Positions 17,790-26,787 of a DNA stretch of 64,000 nucleotides are shown here, piece by piece. Position numbers and translations under genes: made by a program. Position 1 is the first letter of the stretch; each line of letters begins with the position of its first letter. Under the pieces are notes generated by a model. The model made no database searches. It saw only the letters and a program-made list of their open reading frames with translations, and was not told where the DNA came from. Source of the DNA: Bhargavaea ginsengi (GTDB taxonomy: Bacteria > Bacillota > Bacilli > Bacillales_A > Planococcaceae); the NCBI RefSeq assembly GCF_900109165.1, contig NZ_FNZF01000001.1, positions 115,376 to 179,375 of the forward strand. The letters are read 5' to 3'.

Positions 17790-17819
17790 TAATTCAACGG
17801 CCGCCTCCCGGACTCCTTG
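17790..17819 (-). promoter_or_regulatory. Sigma-H promoter of the spoIIA operon
   Basis: The minus strand shows AAGGAGTC, then 12 bases, then GTTGAATTA, which fits the sigma-H -10 consensus RnnGAATww fully and the -35 core AGGA. It gives a leader of roughly 15-20 bases before spoIIAA. The spoIIA operon is a known sigma-H target in B. subtilis. Confidence 0.75.
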
Positions 17820-18012
17820 CACTCGACGAAACTAGTGGAAATCCGGCAAATTTCGGCCACGGCAGCCTTCGCCGTCCAAGCCTGCCCTTCCGGAAACGGA
17901 TTTATACGTGGAAATAACAGTTATAAGATATGTTTTGTAATTGGATGGTCCGACGTCCCATAGGACTTTCTTAGCTCTCAGACGCCCAATCTTAACTAAA
18001 ATCCTTATATAC

Positions 18013-18050
18013 GAAAAAACACTCCGGAAAGGTCTCTTTCCGGAGTGTTT
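18013..18050 (-). terminator. Terminator of deoB-pdp
   Basis: A stem AACACTCCGGAAAG / CTTTCCGGAGTGTT followed on the minus strand by T-run lies 16 bases after the pdp stop. Confidence 0.93.
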
Positions 18051-18065
18051 GCTAGATGGATTGAA

Positions 18066-19367
18066 TTATTGGATATCACCGTGGATGAGCGCAGGTGCGT
18101 CTGCTTTTTCTGAACCGACGATAATGTGCTCTTTGAGCATGCGAATCGCGGTTTCGGTGCCTTTGCCGTTTGTATGGATCTCAGCAAGGGGCTCACCTTT
18201 CTGAACAGCATCTCCAACCTTTTTCTTAAGGACGATCCCGACGCCAAGGTCAATCTGTTCATCCTTGGTCGCACGCCCCGCTCCCAGGTGCATCGCAGCC
18301 AGTCCGATGTCATCAGCACCGATGGACTGGACATAACCATCCGTCTCGGCTTGGAACTCGATAACTTCAGATGCCGACGGAAGCTTCGAAGGGTCATCCG
18401 CAATATCCGGATTGCCGCCTTGAGCCTCAATGAACTTGCGGAACAGGGCAAGTGCCGAACCGTCATTGATCACTTGCCGGATCATGCCTTCCGCTTCTTC
18501 GATGCTTCCGGCTTTTCCTCCAGCTACGACCATGCGGCTGCCAAGCTCGATGCAGAGCCGGGTGAGATCATCCGGGCCTTCGCCTTTCAGAGTATCGATC
18601 GCCTCTTTCACTTCAAGCGCGTTGCCTATTGCGTAGCCAAGCGGCTGGCTCATATCCGAGATGACCGCCATCGTCTTGCGTCCGACGGCGTTGCCGATGC
18701 CCACCATTGCTTCAGCAAGCCTTCTGGCATCTTCTTCGGTCTTCATGAACGCCCCTTCGCCCGTCTTGACGTCAAGGACGATGGCATCCGCTCCCGCTGC
18801 GATTTTCTTGCTCATGATTGAACTTGCGATCAGCGGAATGCTGTCCACAGTCGCGGTCACATCTCTGAGCGCATACAGCTTTTTGTCCGCCGGAGTAAGG
18901 TTTCCGCTTTGCCCGATCACTGCAAGCTTCAGGCTGTTCACCTGGTCAGCGAACTGTTTTTCAGTCAGTTCGATATGGAAGCCGTCGATCGATTCAAGCT
19001 TATCCAATGTTCCGCCGGTGTGGCCGAGTCCGCGGCCGCTCATCTTGGCGACCGGCACGCCGCAGGCCGCAACCATCGGGCCCAGGATGAGTGTCGTTGT
19101 GTCGCCCACTCCTCCAGTGGAGTGCTTGTCGACAAGCGTGCCCTCTATTCCCGAAAGGTCGATCCGGTCTCCCGAATCCACCATTGCTTCGGTAAGCAAT
19201 GCCTGCTCTTCTTCAGCCATTCCTTCGAAGTAGATGGCCATCAGCAGGGCGCTCGCCTGATAGTCAGGTACCGAATCATCCGTAATTCCATTGATGAAGA
19301 ACCGGATCTCCTCTTCCGATAGTCTGCCGCCGTCTCTTTTCTTTGTGATGATGTCAACCATTCTCAT
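18066..19367 (-). CDS. pdp: Pyrimidine-nucleoside phosphorylase
   Basis: Reversible phosphorolysis of uridine, deoxyuridine and thymidine to base plus (deoxy)ribose-1-phosphate. The 433-residue protein has the family signature [21 protein letters not shown] (about 108-128), the Lys/Ser-rich [10 protein letters not shown] phosphate site (about 82-91) and a C-terminal barrel-sandwich region. It follows deoB by 16 bases, so the pair converts nucleosides to ribose-5-phosphate. In relatives dacF and spoIIAA follow; here dacF is absent. Confidence 0.95.
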   Translation of the reverse strand: MRMVDIITKKRDGGRLSEEEIRFFINGITDDSVPDYQASALLMAIYFEGMAEEEQALLTEAMVDSGDRIDLSGIEGTLVDKHSTGGVGDTTTLILGPMVAACGVPVAKMSGRGLGHTGGTLDKLESIDGFHIELTEKQFADQVNSLKLAVIGQSGNLTPADKKLYALRDVTATVDSIPLIASSIMSKKIAAGADAIVLDVKTGEGAFMKTEEDARRLAEAMVGIGNAVGRKTMAVISDMSQPLGYAIGNALEVKEAIDTLKGEGPDDLTRLCIELGSRMVVAGGKAGSIEEAEGMIRQVINDGSALALFRKFIEAQGGNPDIADDPSKLPSASEVIEFQAETDGYVQSIGADDIGLAAMHLGAGRATKDEQIDLGVGIVLKKKVGDAVQKGEPLAEIHTNGKGTETAIRMLKEHIIVGSEKADAPALIHGDIQ

Positions 19368-19383
19368 GTCTGTCCACCTGCTT

Positions 19384-20568
19384 TCATTTCAAAACTGGAA
19401 GATAGCTTTTGCCGAACTCCGGTTTCTTCACGCCGAAGTTATCGGCAACCGTCGCACCGACTGAGGCGAAAGTTTTCTGCAGAGGCAGCTCTCCTCCTGC
19501 ATTGAATCTCGGGGAAGCCATGATGATCGGTACATACTCCCGCGTATGATCGCTTCCCGGAGCTGTAGGGTCGTTGCCGTGGTCAGCGGTGATGATCAGC
19601 AGGTCATCTTCGCCAAGGGCATCCATGATCTCAGGCAGCCTCGCGTCGAATTCGGCAAGTGCGTTTCCGTAGCCTTCCGGATCGCGGCGATGGCCGAACA
19701 GCGCATCGAAATCAACCAGGTTCGTAAACGACAGCCCTTCAAAATCACGGCCCATCACTTCGAGCAGCTTGTCTACGCCATCCATGTTTGATGACGTCCT
19801 GACCGAATCGGTCACGCCTTCACCATTGAAAATATCTGAGATTTTGCCAACTGCGATAACTTGAAAACCGCCATCCTGAAGCTCATTCATAACCGTGCGG
19901 CCAAATGGCTTCAGAGCGTAGTCGTGCCTGTTGGTCGTCCGGGTGAAGTTGCCCGGTTCCCCGATAAACGGCCTGGCAATGACCCGGCCGACAAGGTATT
20001 CCGGCTTTAGGGTGATCTCTCTTGCAATCTCGCAGATTTCATAGAGTTCCCCGATCGGGATGACACCTTCATGTGCAGCAATCTGCAGCACAGGATCCGC
20101 CGATGTATAGACGATGAGACCGCCGGACTCCATATGCAGCGGGCCAAGCTCGTCAATAATGGCTGTGCCGCTTGCCGGCTTGTTTCCGATCACCTTGCGG
20201 CCGGTCCGCTCCTCAAGTTCCTTCACAAGCCCTTCCGGGAATCCATCCGGGTAGACCTTGAATGGCTTATCGATGTTCAGGCCCATGATTTCCCAATGTC
20301 CGGTCATCGTATCTTTGCCGACCGATGCTTCCTGCATACGGCCAAAATAGCCGGCCGGGTTTTCCGCAGCCTCAAGTCCTTTAAGAGGGCGGATGTTAGC
20401 CAGGCCGAGGCCTGCCATGTTCGGCATATTGAGTCCGCCGGTCGTTTCGGCGATATGGCCGAGCGTATCTGATCCTTCGTCACCGAAATCAGCGGCATCC
20501 GGTGCCTCGCCGATGCCTACAGAATCAAGTACGATCAGATGAATTCGTTTAAATGGTTGCGCTGTCAT
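19384..20568 (-). CDS. deoB: Phosphopentomutase
   Basis: Alkaline-phosphatase-superfamily metalloenzyme (two Mn) that interconverts (deoxy)ribose 1- and 5-phosphates, called drm in B. subtilis. The 394 residues include the metal/phosphate site [24 protein letters not shown] at about 14-37 with the catalytic Thr after [17 protein letters not shown] (about 88-102) and the C-terminal metal ligands [18 protein letters not shown]. It works with the next gene, pdp. AAGGAGG precedes the ATG. Confidence 0.96.
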   Translation of the reverse strand: MTAQPFKRIHLIVLDSVGIGEAPDAADFGDEGSDTLGHIAETTGGLNMPNMAGLGLANIRPLKGLEAAENPAGYFGRMQEASVGKDTMTGHWEIMGLNIDKPFKVYPDGFPEGLVKELEERTGRKVIGNKPASGTAIIDELGPLHMESGGLIVYTSADPVLQIAAHEGVIPIGELYEICEIAREITLKPEYLVGRVIARPFIGEPGNFTRTTNRHDYALKPFGRTVMNELQDGGFQVIAVGKISDIFNGEGVTDSVRTSSNMDGVDKLLEVMGRDFEGLSFTNLVDFDALFGHRRDPEGYGNALAEFDARLPEIMDALGEDDLLIITADHGNDPTAPGSDHTREYVPIIMASPRFNAGGELPLQKTFASVGATVADNFGVKKPEFGKSYLPVLK

Positions 20569-20654
20569 TGTCGCATAACCTCCTTGGCACTACGTATACC
20601 CTTTACAAGAATACTGTACCACAAATCAGAGGTCTGACGTCACATTTTCCCGCT

Positions 20655-21557
20655 TCATGCCCGCGGATGAAATTTGCTGTAAACGTCTTTAAGCCGATTC
20701 TTGCTGACGTGAGTGTAAATTTGCGTCGTCGAGATGTCGGCATGACCGAGCATTTCCTGGATTGCACGCAGATCCGCACCGTTTTCCACCAAGTGTGTGG
20801 CGAATGAATGTCTCAGAATGTGCGGTGTGAGTTCTTTCGTGATTCCGGCCTTTCGGGCATGCTGGTTTAATAGTTTCCAGACCCCTTGGCGGGTCAGACG
20901 GCCACCCCTCGCATTGACAAACAGCGCGTCCTGGGCACGATCCCCTTTCATCATTGTAGGCCTCGCCTGGCCAATATACTCAGTGATGGCATCAATCGCT
21001 GTTCTTCCGAGCGGGACAATGCGCTCCTTGCCGCCTTTTCCGAATACACGGGCAAACCCCATGGAAAGATGGACATCTCCTGTATTCATCCCTATGCACT
21101 CGCTGACCCGCATGCCGGTTCCGTACAGCATTTCCAGCATCGCACGATCCCGCACACCCGCGGGCTTGGAACGGTCCGGGGCCGCGATAAGGGAATCAAC
21201 TTCCCCTACGGACAACACACGCGGCAGTTTCATCTCGAGCTTCGGCAGGTCCAGCTGGATTGTCGGGTCGGCAGAGGTAATCCGCTCCCTTACCAGAAAC
21301 TGATGGAAAGAGCGGATGGAAGAAATGTGCCGGGAGATCGTACGGGGTGACTTCCCGGATTCTTCCAGGACTTGCAGATAGCGCAGGATATCAGGTCTCG
21401 ATACGTTGTCCAGGCTGCCGGGCAGCTCCACCTTTTCAAGATGGCGGATATACCCGAGCAGGTCCCTTTTGTACGATCCGATCGTGTTATCCGCCAGCTG
21501 GCGCTCGACTCTGAGAAAATGCAAGTAGTCATTCAGCGCATCTTCCGCCTCTTTCAT
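20655..21557 (-). CDS. xerD: Tyrosine recombinase XerD
   Basis: Site-specific recombinase acting with XerC at the chromosomal dif site to resolve dimers; also a SMC-unloading factor in B. subtilis. The 300-residue protein has the N-terminal core-binding domain and the catalytic domain with Arg in YGTGMRVSE, HILRHSFATHLVENG and the tyrosine in DISTTQIYTHV. I start at MKEAEDALNDY, preceded by GGAAAGGGGAGAG; the longer frame runs into the fur terminator. Gene order with fur is conserved in Bacillales (xerD is also called ripX). Confidence 0.94.
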   Translation of the reverse strand: MKEAEDALNDYLHFLRVERQLADNTIGSYKRDLLGYIRHLEKVELPGSLDNVSRPDILRYLQVLEESGKSPRTISRHISSIRSFHQFLVRERITSADPTIQLDLPKLEMKLPRVLSVGEVDSLIAAPDRSKPAGVRDRAMLEMLYGTGMRVSECIGMNTGDVHLSMGFARVFGKGGKERIVPLGRTAIDAITEYIGQARPTMMKGDRAQDALFVNARGGRLTRQGVWKLLNQHARKAGITKELTPHILRHSFATHLVENGADLRAIQEMLGHADISTTQIYTHVSKNRLKDVYSKFHPRA

Positions 21558-21587
21558 GTTCTCTCCCCTTTCCGGCTTTTCCAATAT

Positions 21588-21618
21588 GAAAAAAGGACAG
21601 CTTTCGCCATCCTGTCCA
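21588..21618 (-). terminator. Terminator of fur
   Basis: A stem GGACAG / CTGTCC with a GAAA-containing loop followed by six T on the minus strand lies 7 bases after the fur stop and before xerD. Confidence 0.8.
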
Positions 21619-21624
21619 TTTCTG

Positions 21625-22086
21625 TTATTCCGGTTCGTTTTCTTTTGTTTCATCGCTGCAACGGCTGCAGATGCCGTGGAAAGTAAGCCTGTGATCTTTG
21701 ATTCGGAAGTTCCAACGGTCTTCGACGATCTGCTCGACGTCACCCAACAGGTCTTCCTGAATCTCATCCACCGCGCCGCACTCGATGCAGACCAGGTGGT
21801 GATGGAAATGGGCAGCGCCTTCCTGCCGCAAATCAAAACGGGAAACCCCGTCTCCAAAGTTGATTTTGTCAACGACTTTCAGTTCGGTCAGCAGCTCCAA
21901 TGTCCGGTATACTGTCGCCAGCCCGATTTCGGGCGACTTATCCTTGACGAGCAGATAGACATCCTCTGCGCTGAGATGGTCTTCCTCATGCTCCAGCAGT
22001 ACAGTGACCGTGGCTTCGCGCTGGGGCGTCAGTTTGTATTTAGCATTGTGGAGCTGCTTTTTTATGCGTTCAATCCGGCTTTCCAT
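21625..22086 (-). CDS. fur: Ferric uptake regulator Fur
   Basis: Iron-responsive repressor of 153 residues. The winged helix (LTPQREATVTVLLEHEEDHLSAEDVYLLVKDKSPEIGLATVYRTLELL, about 18-65) carries the Fur DNA-recognition helix; metal-site residues are in HFHHHLVCIECGAVDEI, and two CxxC pairs (CIEC and CSRC) form the structural zinc site. A Fur-box lies about 90 bases upstream, suggesting autoregulation, and fur is placed between xerD and a SpoIIM-like gene as in relatives. Confidence 0.96.
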   Translation of the reverse strand: MESRIERIKKQLHNAKYKLTPQREATVTVLLEHEEDHLSAEDVYLLVKDKSPEIGLATVYRTLELLTELKVVDKINFGDGVSRFDLRQEGAAHFHHHLVCIECGAVDEIQEDLLGDVEQIVEDRWNFRIKDHRLTFHGICSRCSDETKENEPE

Positions 22087-22174
22087 GAGACGCCCCCCTC
22101 AAACTGTCCCTATTATATCAACCTGGTCGGATGGTTACAAGAGTTCCAGTTAATTAACAACAATCATTACAATA

Positions 22175-22189
22175 TGATAATCATTTTCA
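22175..22189 (-). promoter_or_regulatory. Fur box upstream of fur
   Basis: TGATAATCATTTTCA matches the 7-1-7 consensus TGATAATnATTATCA with one mismatch, and an A/T-rich partly palindromic tail (CAATTATC) extends it. It overlaps the stop codon of the SpoIIM-like gene and lies 89 bases before fur. Confidence 0.7.
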
Positions 22190-22699
22190 ATTATCAAGGA
22201 ATATGAACATCCCGATTTCCGCTGCAAGTATGGCAGCCGACAGGGCCGCGATTCTGATCACCGCCTCTTTCCGGTGCCTGCTGAAATAATTTTTCAGCAT
22301 GAACGGGGGGGAGAGGTTCATGCAGAACAGGGTGAACAGCAGTGTCAGAAGCAACTGTGCCGGAAACCACCACGCCGCGTAAAAAGTGAGCGCTCCTTCC
22401 TGGCTGATCAGATAAGTCGAAGCAAAACCGAAGAAAACCGCCCTTAGGCCGGCGATGAACATGACCGCATGACGGAGCGCGGCGTGGGATGCCAGGAACA
22501 GGGCAAGCACATGGAATGCCAGAAAAGAAAGCAGAGCACGATACGGCTTTGCCGGAGCCGCGAGGTCGAGCCGCGGATCTAGGAATACGGTTACCGTTTC
22601 CGCCATGCCCGCTTCCGCATAGCGGAACAGGATGGTCCCGCCCGTAAACCCGATGATGAGTAGTGTGAGCAGGTAAAGAAAAGGGAGCGATCGCTGCAT
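22187..22699 (-). CDS. spoIIM: Short SpoIIM-like membrane protein
   Basis: A 170-residue very hydrophobic protein with about five membrane spans (near residues 8-24, 55-75, 82-100, 112-137 and 150-167). It lies where spoIIM lies in Bacillus (between fur and nudF) and shares its layout and small motifs (FFGF..YLIS, PAQLLLTLLF) with SpoIIM, the forespore-engulfment septal peptidoglycan hydrolase complex component. B. subtilis SpoIIM has about 214 residues, so this one is about 40 shorter. I start at the ATG with CGGAGGTG upstream, not the GTG 9 bases before. Identity is supported by synteny and topology rather than strong motifs. Confidence 0.68.
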   Translation of the reverse strand: MQRSLPFLYLLTLLIIGFTGGTILFRYAEAGMAETVTVFLDPRLDLAAPAKPYRALLSFLAFHVLALFLASHAALRHAVMFIAGLRAVFFGFASTYLISQEGALTFYAAWWFPAQLLLTLLFTLFCMNLSPPFMLKNYFSRHRKEAVIRIAALSAAILAAEIGMFIFLDN

Positions 22700-22753
22700 G
22701 GGCTGCACCTCCGGAGGATTTGTACAACCTATGCCTGTCCGCTCCCCGACATG

Positions 22754-23302
22754 TCATTTCCCTATCCCGGCACGCTCCGCCCATAAAATGGAGAAAGCGG
22801 TTTTTGCGTCACGGATTTTCCCTTGATCCAGCATCGCCGCCGCTTCCTCCACAGTAATTTCAAGCAGCTCGACAAACTCGTCTTCATCACCGGCTGCCGG
22901 ATTGTCGATTTTCCGGAGCCCGGTTGCGGCAAAAAGATGGATCGTTTCATCTGCAAATCCGGGTGAGGTTGCAAATGTTGTCACCGGCTCCAGGTTCCTG
23001 CATGCATAGCCGGTCTCCTCTTCCAATTCCCGTCGGGCCGTTACTTCGGGTGCTTCTCCGGGTTCGAGCTTCCCTGCAGGCACTTCAAGGAGTGTTGTTC
23101 CGAGCGCCTTCCGGTACTGTTCAACCATGACAAGCTTGCCATCATCGGTGACCGGGATCAGTGCCACAGCCCCCGGGTGCCGGACGAGTTCCCTTTTCGC
23201 GGGCTTGCCGTCCGGCAGGATGACATCATCGATTTCAAGACGGATAATCTTGCCGTCGTAGATCGTCTCTGTATGTACCGTCCGTTCTTCAAACTTATCC
23301 AT
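22754..23302 (-). CDS. nudF: ADP-ribose pyrophosphatase NudF
   Basis: Nudix hydrolase of 182 residues cleaving ADP-ribose to AMP and ribose-5-phosphate. The Nudix box GKLEPGEAPEVTARRELEEET (residues about 75-95) is complete. I use the ATG of MDKFEERTV with AAGGGATGGG upstream. It is divergent from yqkF, as in B. subtilis where yqkG is nudF. Confidence 0.94.
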   Translation of the reverse strand: MDKFEERTVHTETIYDGKIIRLEIDDVILPDGKPAKRELVRHPGAVALIPVTDDGKLVMVEQYRKALGTTLLEVPAGKLEPGEAPEVTARRELEEETGYACRNLEPVTTFATSPGFADETIHLFAATGLRKIDNPAAGDEDEFVELLEITVEEAAAMLDQGKIRDAKTAFSILWAERAGIGK

Positions 23303-23319
23303 TGGCCCATCCCTTTCTG

Positions 23320-23347
23320 TTGGTCGTCTTTGCGCATTCATTATACT
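23320..23347 (+). promoter_or_regulatory. Possible sigma-A promoter of yqkF
   Basis: TTGGTC and TATACT are spaced by 16 bases, upstream of the GGGAGGGG ribosome binding site of yqkF, giving a very short leader. The spacing and -10 are good, the -35 moderate. Confidence 0.5.
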
Positions 23348-23368
23348 ATGGATTCGGGAGGGGATACG

Positions 23369-24271
23369 ATGAAGACACGGAAACTCGGAAAAACAGGTCC
23401 GGACATTTCGGAAATCGGTCTGGGATGCATGTCGCTTCCGGACGATGCCTTGCAGGCGGAACGGATTGTCTCAGCCGCTCTCGATGCAGGCATCAATTAC
23501 TTTGACACGGCGGATCTCTATATGAAGGGACGGAATGAGGAACTGCTCGGCAAGGCGCTCGGAAGCCGTCGGGCGGACATTGTCCTTGCCACAAAGGTCG
23601 GAAACCGGTGGACAGACGGTAAAGACGGATGGGATTGGGACCCATCTCCTGCGCATATCCATAAATCCGTCAGGGAAAGCCTCAAGCGGCTCGGCACCGA
23701 CTATATTGATGTGTACCAGCTCCACGGCGGGACGGCCGATGATGACCTGGAAGCCGTGGTCGACGTATTCGAAGAACTGAAGCGGGAAGGACTGATCCGG
23801 CATTACGGCATCTCATCCATCCGTCCGAATGTATTCCTGCCGTTTCTCAAAAAGAGCTCCGCAGTTTCGAATATGATGCAGTACAGCCTGCTTGACCGCC
23901 GGCCGGAGGAATGGTTCGGCGACATCAGCGGTGCGGGCGCATCGGTCGTCGCACGCGGGCCACTAGCCAAAGGCCTGCTGACAGCCGAGTCTGAACAACG
24001 GGCGGAACAAATGGACGGTTACCTCTCGTTCACTTCCGGTGAACTCCGTGAACTGTCGGCTCAATTCCGGCTGCTTCCGGGCAATCTCCATGGGGCGGCT
24101 CTTGGTTTTGTACTGGAAAACAAAACAGTGGCTTCCGCCATCACAGGTGCCAGCAGTGAAGAGCAGCTCAAAGAAACCCTCCGGGCCTATGACAATCTGC
24201 CGGACAGTGACACTGTTCGGGCATATGCCGCCCTGACAACCGAACAGCAATATGAAAAGCACCGGGAATGA
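23369..24271 (+). CDS. yqkF: Aldo/keto reductase YqkF
   Basis: NADP-dependent oxidoreductase of the aldo/keto reductase superfamily, 300 residues. The catalytic tetrad is visible: Asp in YFDTADLY with the Tyr, Lys in LATKVGNRW and His in VYQLHGG; the NADP region ARGPLAKGLL follows. Physiological substrate is unknown. I start at MKTRKLGKTGPDISEIGLG with GGGAGGGG 6 bases upstream; the track frame runs 64 codons upstream across the divergent nudF region and is not coding. Confidence 0.92.
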   Translation: MKTRKLGKTGPDISEIGLGCMSLPDDALQAERIVSAALDAGINYFDTADLYMKGRNEELLGKALGSRRADIVLATKVGNRWTDGKDGWDWDPSPAHIHKSVRESLKRLGTDYIDVYQLHGGTADDDLEAVVDVFEELKREGLIRHYGISSIRPNVFLPFLKKSSAVSNMMQYSLLDRRPEEWFGDISGAGASVVARGPLAKGLLTAESEQRAEQMDGYLSFTSGELRELSAQFRLLPGNLHGAALGFVLENKTVASAITGASSEEQLKETLRAYDNLPDSDTVRAYAALTTEQQYEKHRE

Positions 24272-24284
24272 TTTCCCGGTGCTT
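24256..24284. terminator. Terminator between yqkF and yqkE
   Basis: An 11-bp stem AAGCACCGGGA / TCCCGGTGCTT lies at the yqkF stop. Its T-run is better on the minus strand (yqkE side), and it can serve both convergent genes. Confidence 0.6.
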
Positions 24285-24304
24285 CCCTGTATTCATCAGT
24301 TCCG

Positions 24305-24556
24305 TCAATACTTGGACGGCCCGTCGCCGTATTTTTCCAGCAATTCACCGAACGACATGTTCTTTTCCCGATCACGGCGTTCTTTTGCCTTCTGGGCGAG
24401 GCGTTTTTCCTCTTCTTCCTTTTCGTTTCTGAGAAGAGCCTGCTTTGCCTCTTTAAGCTTGTCCAGCGTATCTCCGCCCAGACTGTCGGCGAGAGTCGGA
24501 TGGCTGTCCTGCTTTGTGGCAGCCGGCTTACGCTGTTGTGGCTTCTTTTTGGCCAT
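24305..24556 (-). CDS. yqkE: Small conserved protein YqkE
   Basis: An 83-residue, strongly charged protein of unknown function matching YqkE by position and composition. It is lysine/glutamate-rich with a likely long coiled helix (about 30-67, LDKLKEAKQALLRNEKEEEEKR), and ends in FGELLEKYGDGPSKY, the conserved motif of this small family (DUF3886-type). It lies 22 bases after the thiolase gene and may be cotranscribed. Confidence 0.8.
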   Translation of the reverse strand: MAKKKPQQRKPAATKQDSHPTLADSLGGDTLDKLKEAKQALLRNEKEEEEKRLAQKAKERRDREKNMSFGELLEKYGDGPSKY

Positions 24557-24578
24557 CGAGTCACCTTCTTCCTAAAGT

Positions 24579-25763
24579 TCAGGGACGGCGCACTACCGTC
24601 GCGACACCCTGTCCGCCCCCGATGCAGAGGGTGGCAAGGCCGGTCTTTGCGTCCCGCCGCTTCATTTCATGAAGCAGGCTGACAAGTATCCTGGCACCGC
24701 TCGCGCCGATCGGGTGTCCGAGTGCAATCGCGCCGCCGTTCACATTCAGTTTATCATGATCGAACCCAAGTTCACGGTCGACGGCAATGGACTGGGCTGC
24801 AAACGCCTCGTTCGCTTCGACCAGGTCCATGTCCTTCAGCTCCAGCCCTGCTTTTCCAAGCGCATTTTTCACTGCCTGGACCGGACCGATGCCCATCACG
24901 GCCGGATCTACGCCGGCATTTCCATTTGCCGAAATGATTGCTAGCGGCTCAATTCCCAGCTCATCTGCCCTCTCTTTTGACATTACGACAAACGCCGCTG
25001 CACCGTCATTGATTCCGGAAGCATTTCCTGCAGTGACACTGCCCTCTTTTTTGAAGGCAGGCCGGAGTTTCGCCAGTTTCTCCGCCGTGGAACCCGCTTT
25101 CACGTGTTCATCAGTGTCAAAGACTATGGGATCTCCTTTGCGCTGCGGGATTTCAACAGGCACAATTTCATCCTTGAAGCGGCCGGCTTCAATAGCAGCA
25201 GCTGCCCGTTCCTGTGATCGTGCCGCAAACTCGTCCTGCTCTTCTCTGCTGATGCCATAACGGTCGCACAGATTTTCCGCGGTGATGCCCATATGATAAT
25301 CGTTGAACGCGCACCAGAGACCATCCGAAATCATACTGTCGATCATCTTCTGGTCACCCATCTTAAAGCCGTCACGCGCGCCTTTAAGAAGATGAGGCGC
25401 CTGGCTCATATTTTCCATGCCGCCCGCCACGATGATATCGGCGTCCCCCGCCTTGATCGCCTGTGCAGCCAAGTGCACCGCCTTCAGTCCGGAACCGCAT
25501 ACTTTATTGATTGTCAATGACGGTACAGTTTCCGGAAGGCCCGCCTTGATCGATGCCTGGCGGGCCGGGTTTTGCCCGAGTCCTGCCTGGAGGACATTCC
25601 CCATAATGACTTCATCGACATGCTCCCCGTCCACTCCCGCGCGGGAAAGTGCTTCACGGATCGCGATGCCTCCAAGCTCGGTTGCCGGAATATCTTTAAG
25701 CGACCCAAGGAATGTCCCGATCGCTGTCCGTACAGCGCTTACAATTACAACTTCTTTTGTCAT
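24579..25763 (-). CDS. Acetyl-CoA acetyltransferase (thiolase)
   Basis: Biosynthetic/degradative thiolase that joins or splits acetyl-CoA/acetoacetyl-CoA. The 394-residue protein has the nucleophilic cysteine Cys89 in [21 protein letters not shown], the His in [10 protein letters not shown] and the base Cys in CIGGGQG. I start at [10 protein letters not shown], with GGGGA upstream. It is divergent from the HMG-CoA lyase gene, so the pair could handle acetoacetate/leucine breakdown: lyase gives acetoacetate and acetyl-CoA, and thiolase works on acetoacetyl-CoA. Confidence 0.94.
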   Translation of the reverse strand: MTKEVVIVSAVRTAIGTFLGSLKDIPATELGGIAIREALSRAGVDGEHVDEVIMGNVLQAGLGQNPARQASIKAGLPETVPSLTINKVCGSGLKAVHLAAQAIKAGDADIIVAGGMENMSQAPHLLKGARDGFKMGDQKMIDSMISDGLWCAFNDYHMGITAENLCDRYGISREEQDEFAARSQERAAAAIEAGRFKDEIVPVEIPQRKGDPIVFDTDEHVKAGSTAEKLAKLRPAFKKEGSVTAGNASGINDGAAAFVVMSKERADELGIEPLAIISANGNAGVDPAVMGIGPVQAVKNALGKAGLELKDMDLVEANEAFAAQSIAVDRELGFDHDKLNVNGGAIALGHPIGASGARILVSLLHEMKRRDAKTGLATLCIGGGQGVATVVRRP

Positions 25764-25852
25764 TTCCCCATGTCCCCTTTCCATTCATCATGCTTCTTGC
25801 CTTGCCCCGCCCAGCCCTCATCCTTACAATGAAAACAAGGAGGGGGTTTGTC

Positions 25853-26761
25853 ATGTTAAGTCTACCAAAACAAGCAGTAATAATCGAGGTCGGCCCGAGG
25901 GACGGCCTTCAGAATGAAAAAAACCAGGTTCCGACGGAGGTGAAGCTCCGTTTCATCCGCGCCTTGCAGGATGCAGGCGTCAGTGAAATGGAACTCACGT
26001 CTTTCGTCTCTCCGAAATGGGTGCCGCAAATGGGGGATTCAGCGGATATCATGGCGGGGGCAGCGCGGACAGGCAGGCAGTTCGTGCTGGCGCCAAACGA
26101 GCGCGGTATCGATAATGCCAGGGCTGCCGGCGCCGCAAGCATCGCCGTGTTTGTCGGAGTCACGGATGCATTTAATAAGAAAAATATTAACAGGACGACC
26201 GAAGAAAGCATGGAACAGCTGGCTCCGCAAATCCGGAAAATGAAAGAGGACGGCCTGTTTGTGAGGGCCTGCATCTCGACCGCATTCCATTGTCCGTTTG
26301 AAGGACCTGTTGATCCCGAACGGACGCTCAGTCTGTGCAAACGGTTCGCTGAACTGGGGGCGGACGAACTGAGTGTGGCTGACACGATCGGTATGGCGAC
26401 ACCAGAAGAAAGTTACAACCTGTTCAGACGTCTAAAAGATGAGCTTCCGGAGATGCTGCTGACTGCACACTTCCACGACACGCGGAAAATGGCACTCGCC
26501 AACATCTTCGCGGCACTCCAGGCAGGTGTCGACAGATTTGATGCTTCTGCCGGAGGTCTCGGCGGATGTCCGTTTGCACCGGGCGCGACTGGTAATGTCG
26601 CAACCGAAGATGTTGTCAATATGCTGGAACGCATGGGCATTGAAACCGGTATTTCGGCTGACGGCATCTGCCGCGCTGTCGATGAAGTGGCGCCTCACGT
26701 TTCGCGCCCAATCGGCACGGGGATGTATACACTATATAAGAATGCACAACGTATGGGGTAA
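25853..26761 (+). CDS. yngG: Hydroxymethylglutaryl-CoA lyase
   Basis: TIM-barrel lyase splitting HMG-CoA to acetyl-CoA and acetoacetate, the last step of leucine degradation. The 302-residue protein carries the DRE-TIM motif EVGPRDGLQNEK, catalytic segment FHDTRKMALAN and signature GGLGGCPFAPGATGNVATED with the active cysteine. Start MLSLPKQAV, with AAGGAGGGGG 6 bases upstream. The other leucine genes (mvaCoA carboxylase, yngJHEF) are not seen in this window, so only these two steps are represented here. Confidence 0.93.
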   Translation: MLSLPKQAVIIEVGPRDGLQNEKNQVPTEVKLRFIRALQDAGVSEMELTSFVSPKWVPQMGDSADIMAGAARTGRQFVLAPNERGIDNARAAGAASIAVFVGVTDAFNKKNINRTTEESMEQLAPQIRKMKEDGLFVRACISTAFHCPFEGPVDPERTLSLCKRFAELGADELSVADTIGMATPEESYNLFRRLKDELPEMLLTAHFHDTRKMALANIFAALQAGVDRFDASAGGLGGCPFAPGATGNVATEDVVNMLERMGIETGISADGICRAVDEVAPHVSRPIGTGMYTLYKNAQRMG

Positions 26762-26787
26762 CAGCCATACATGAAGGAGGCTATGCA

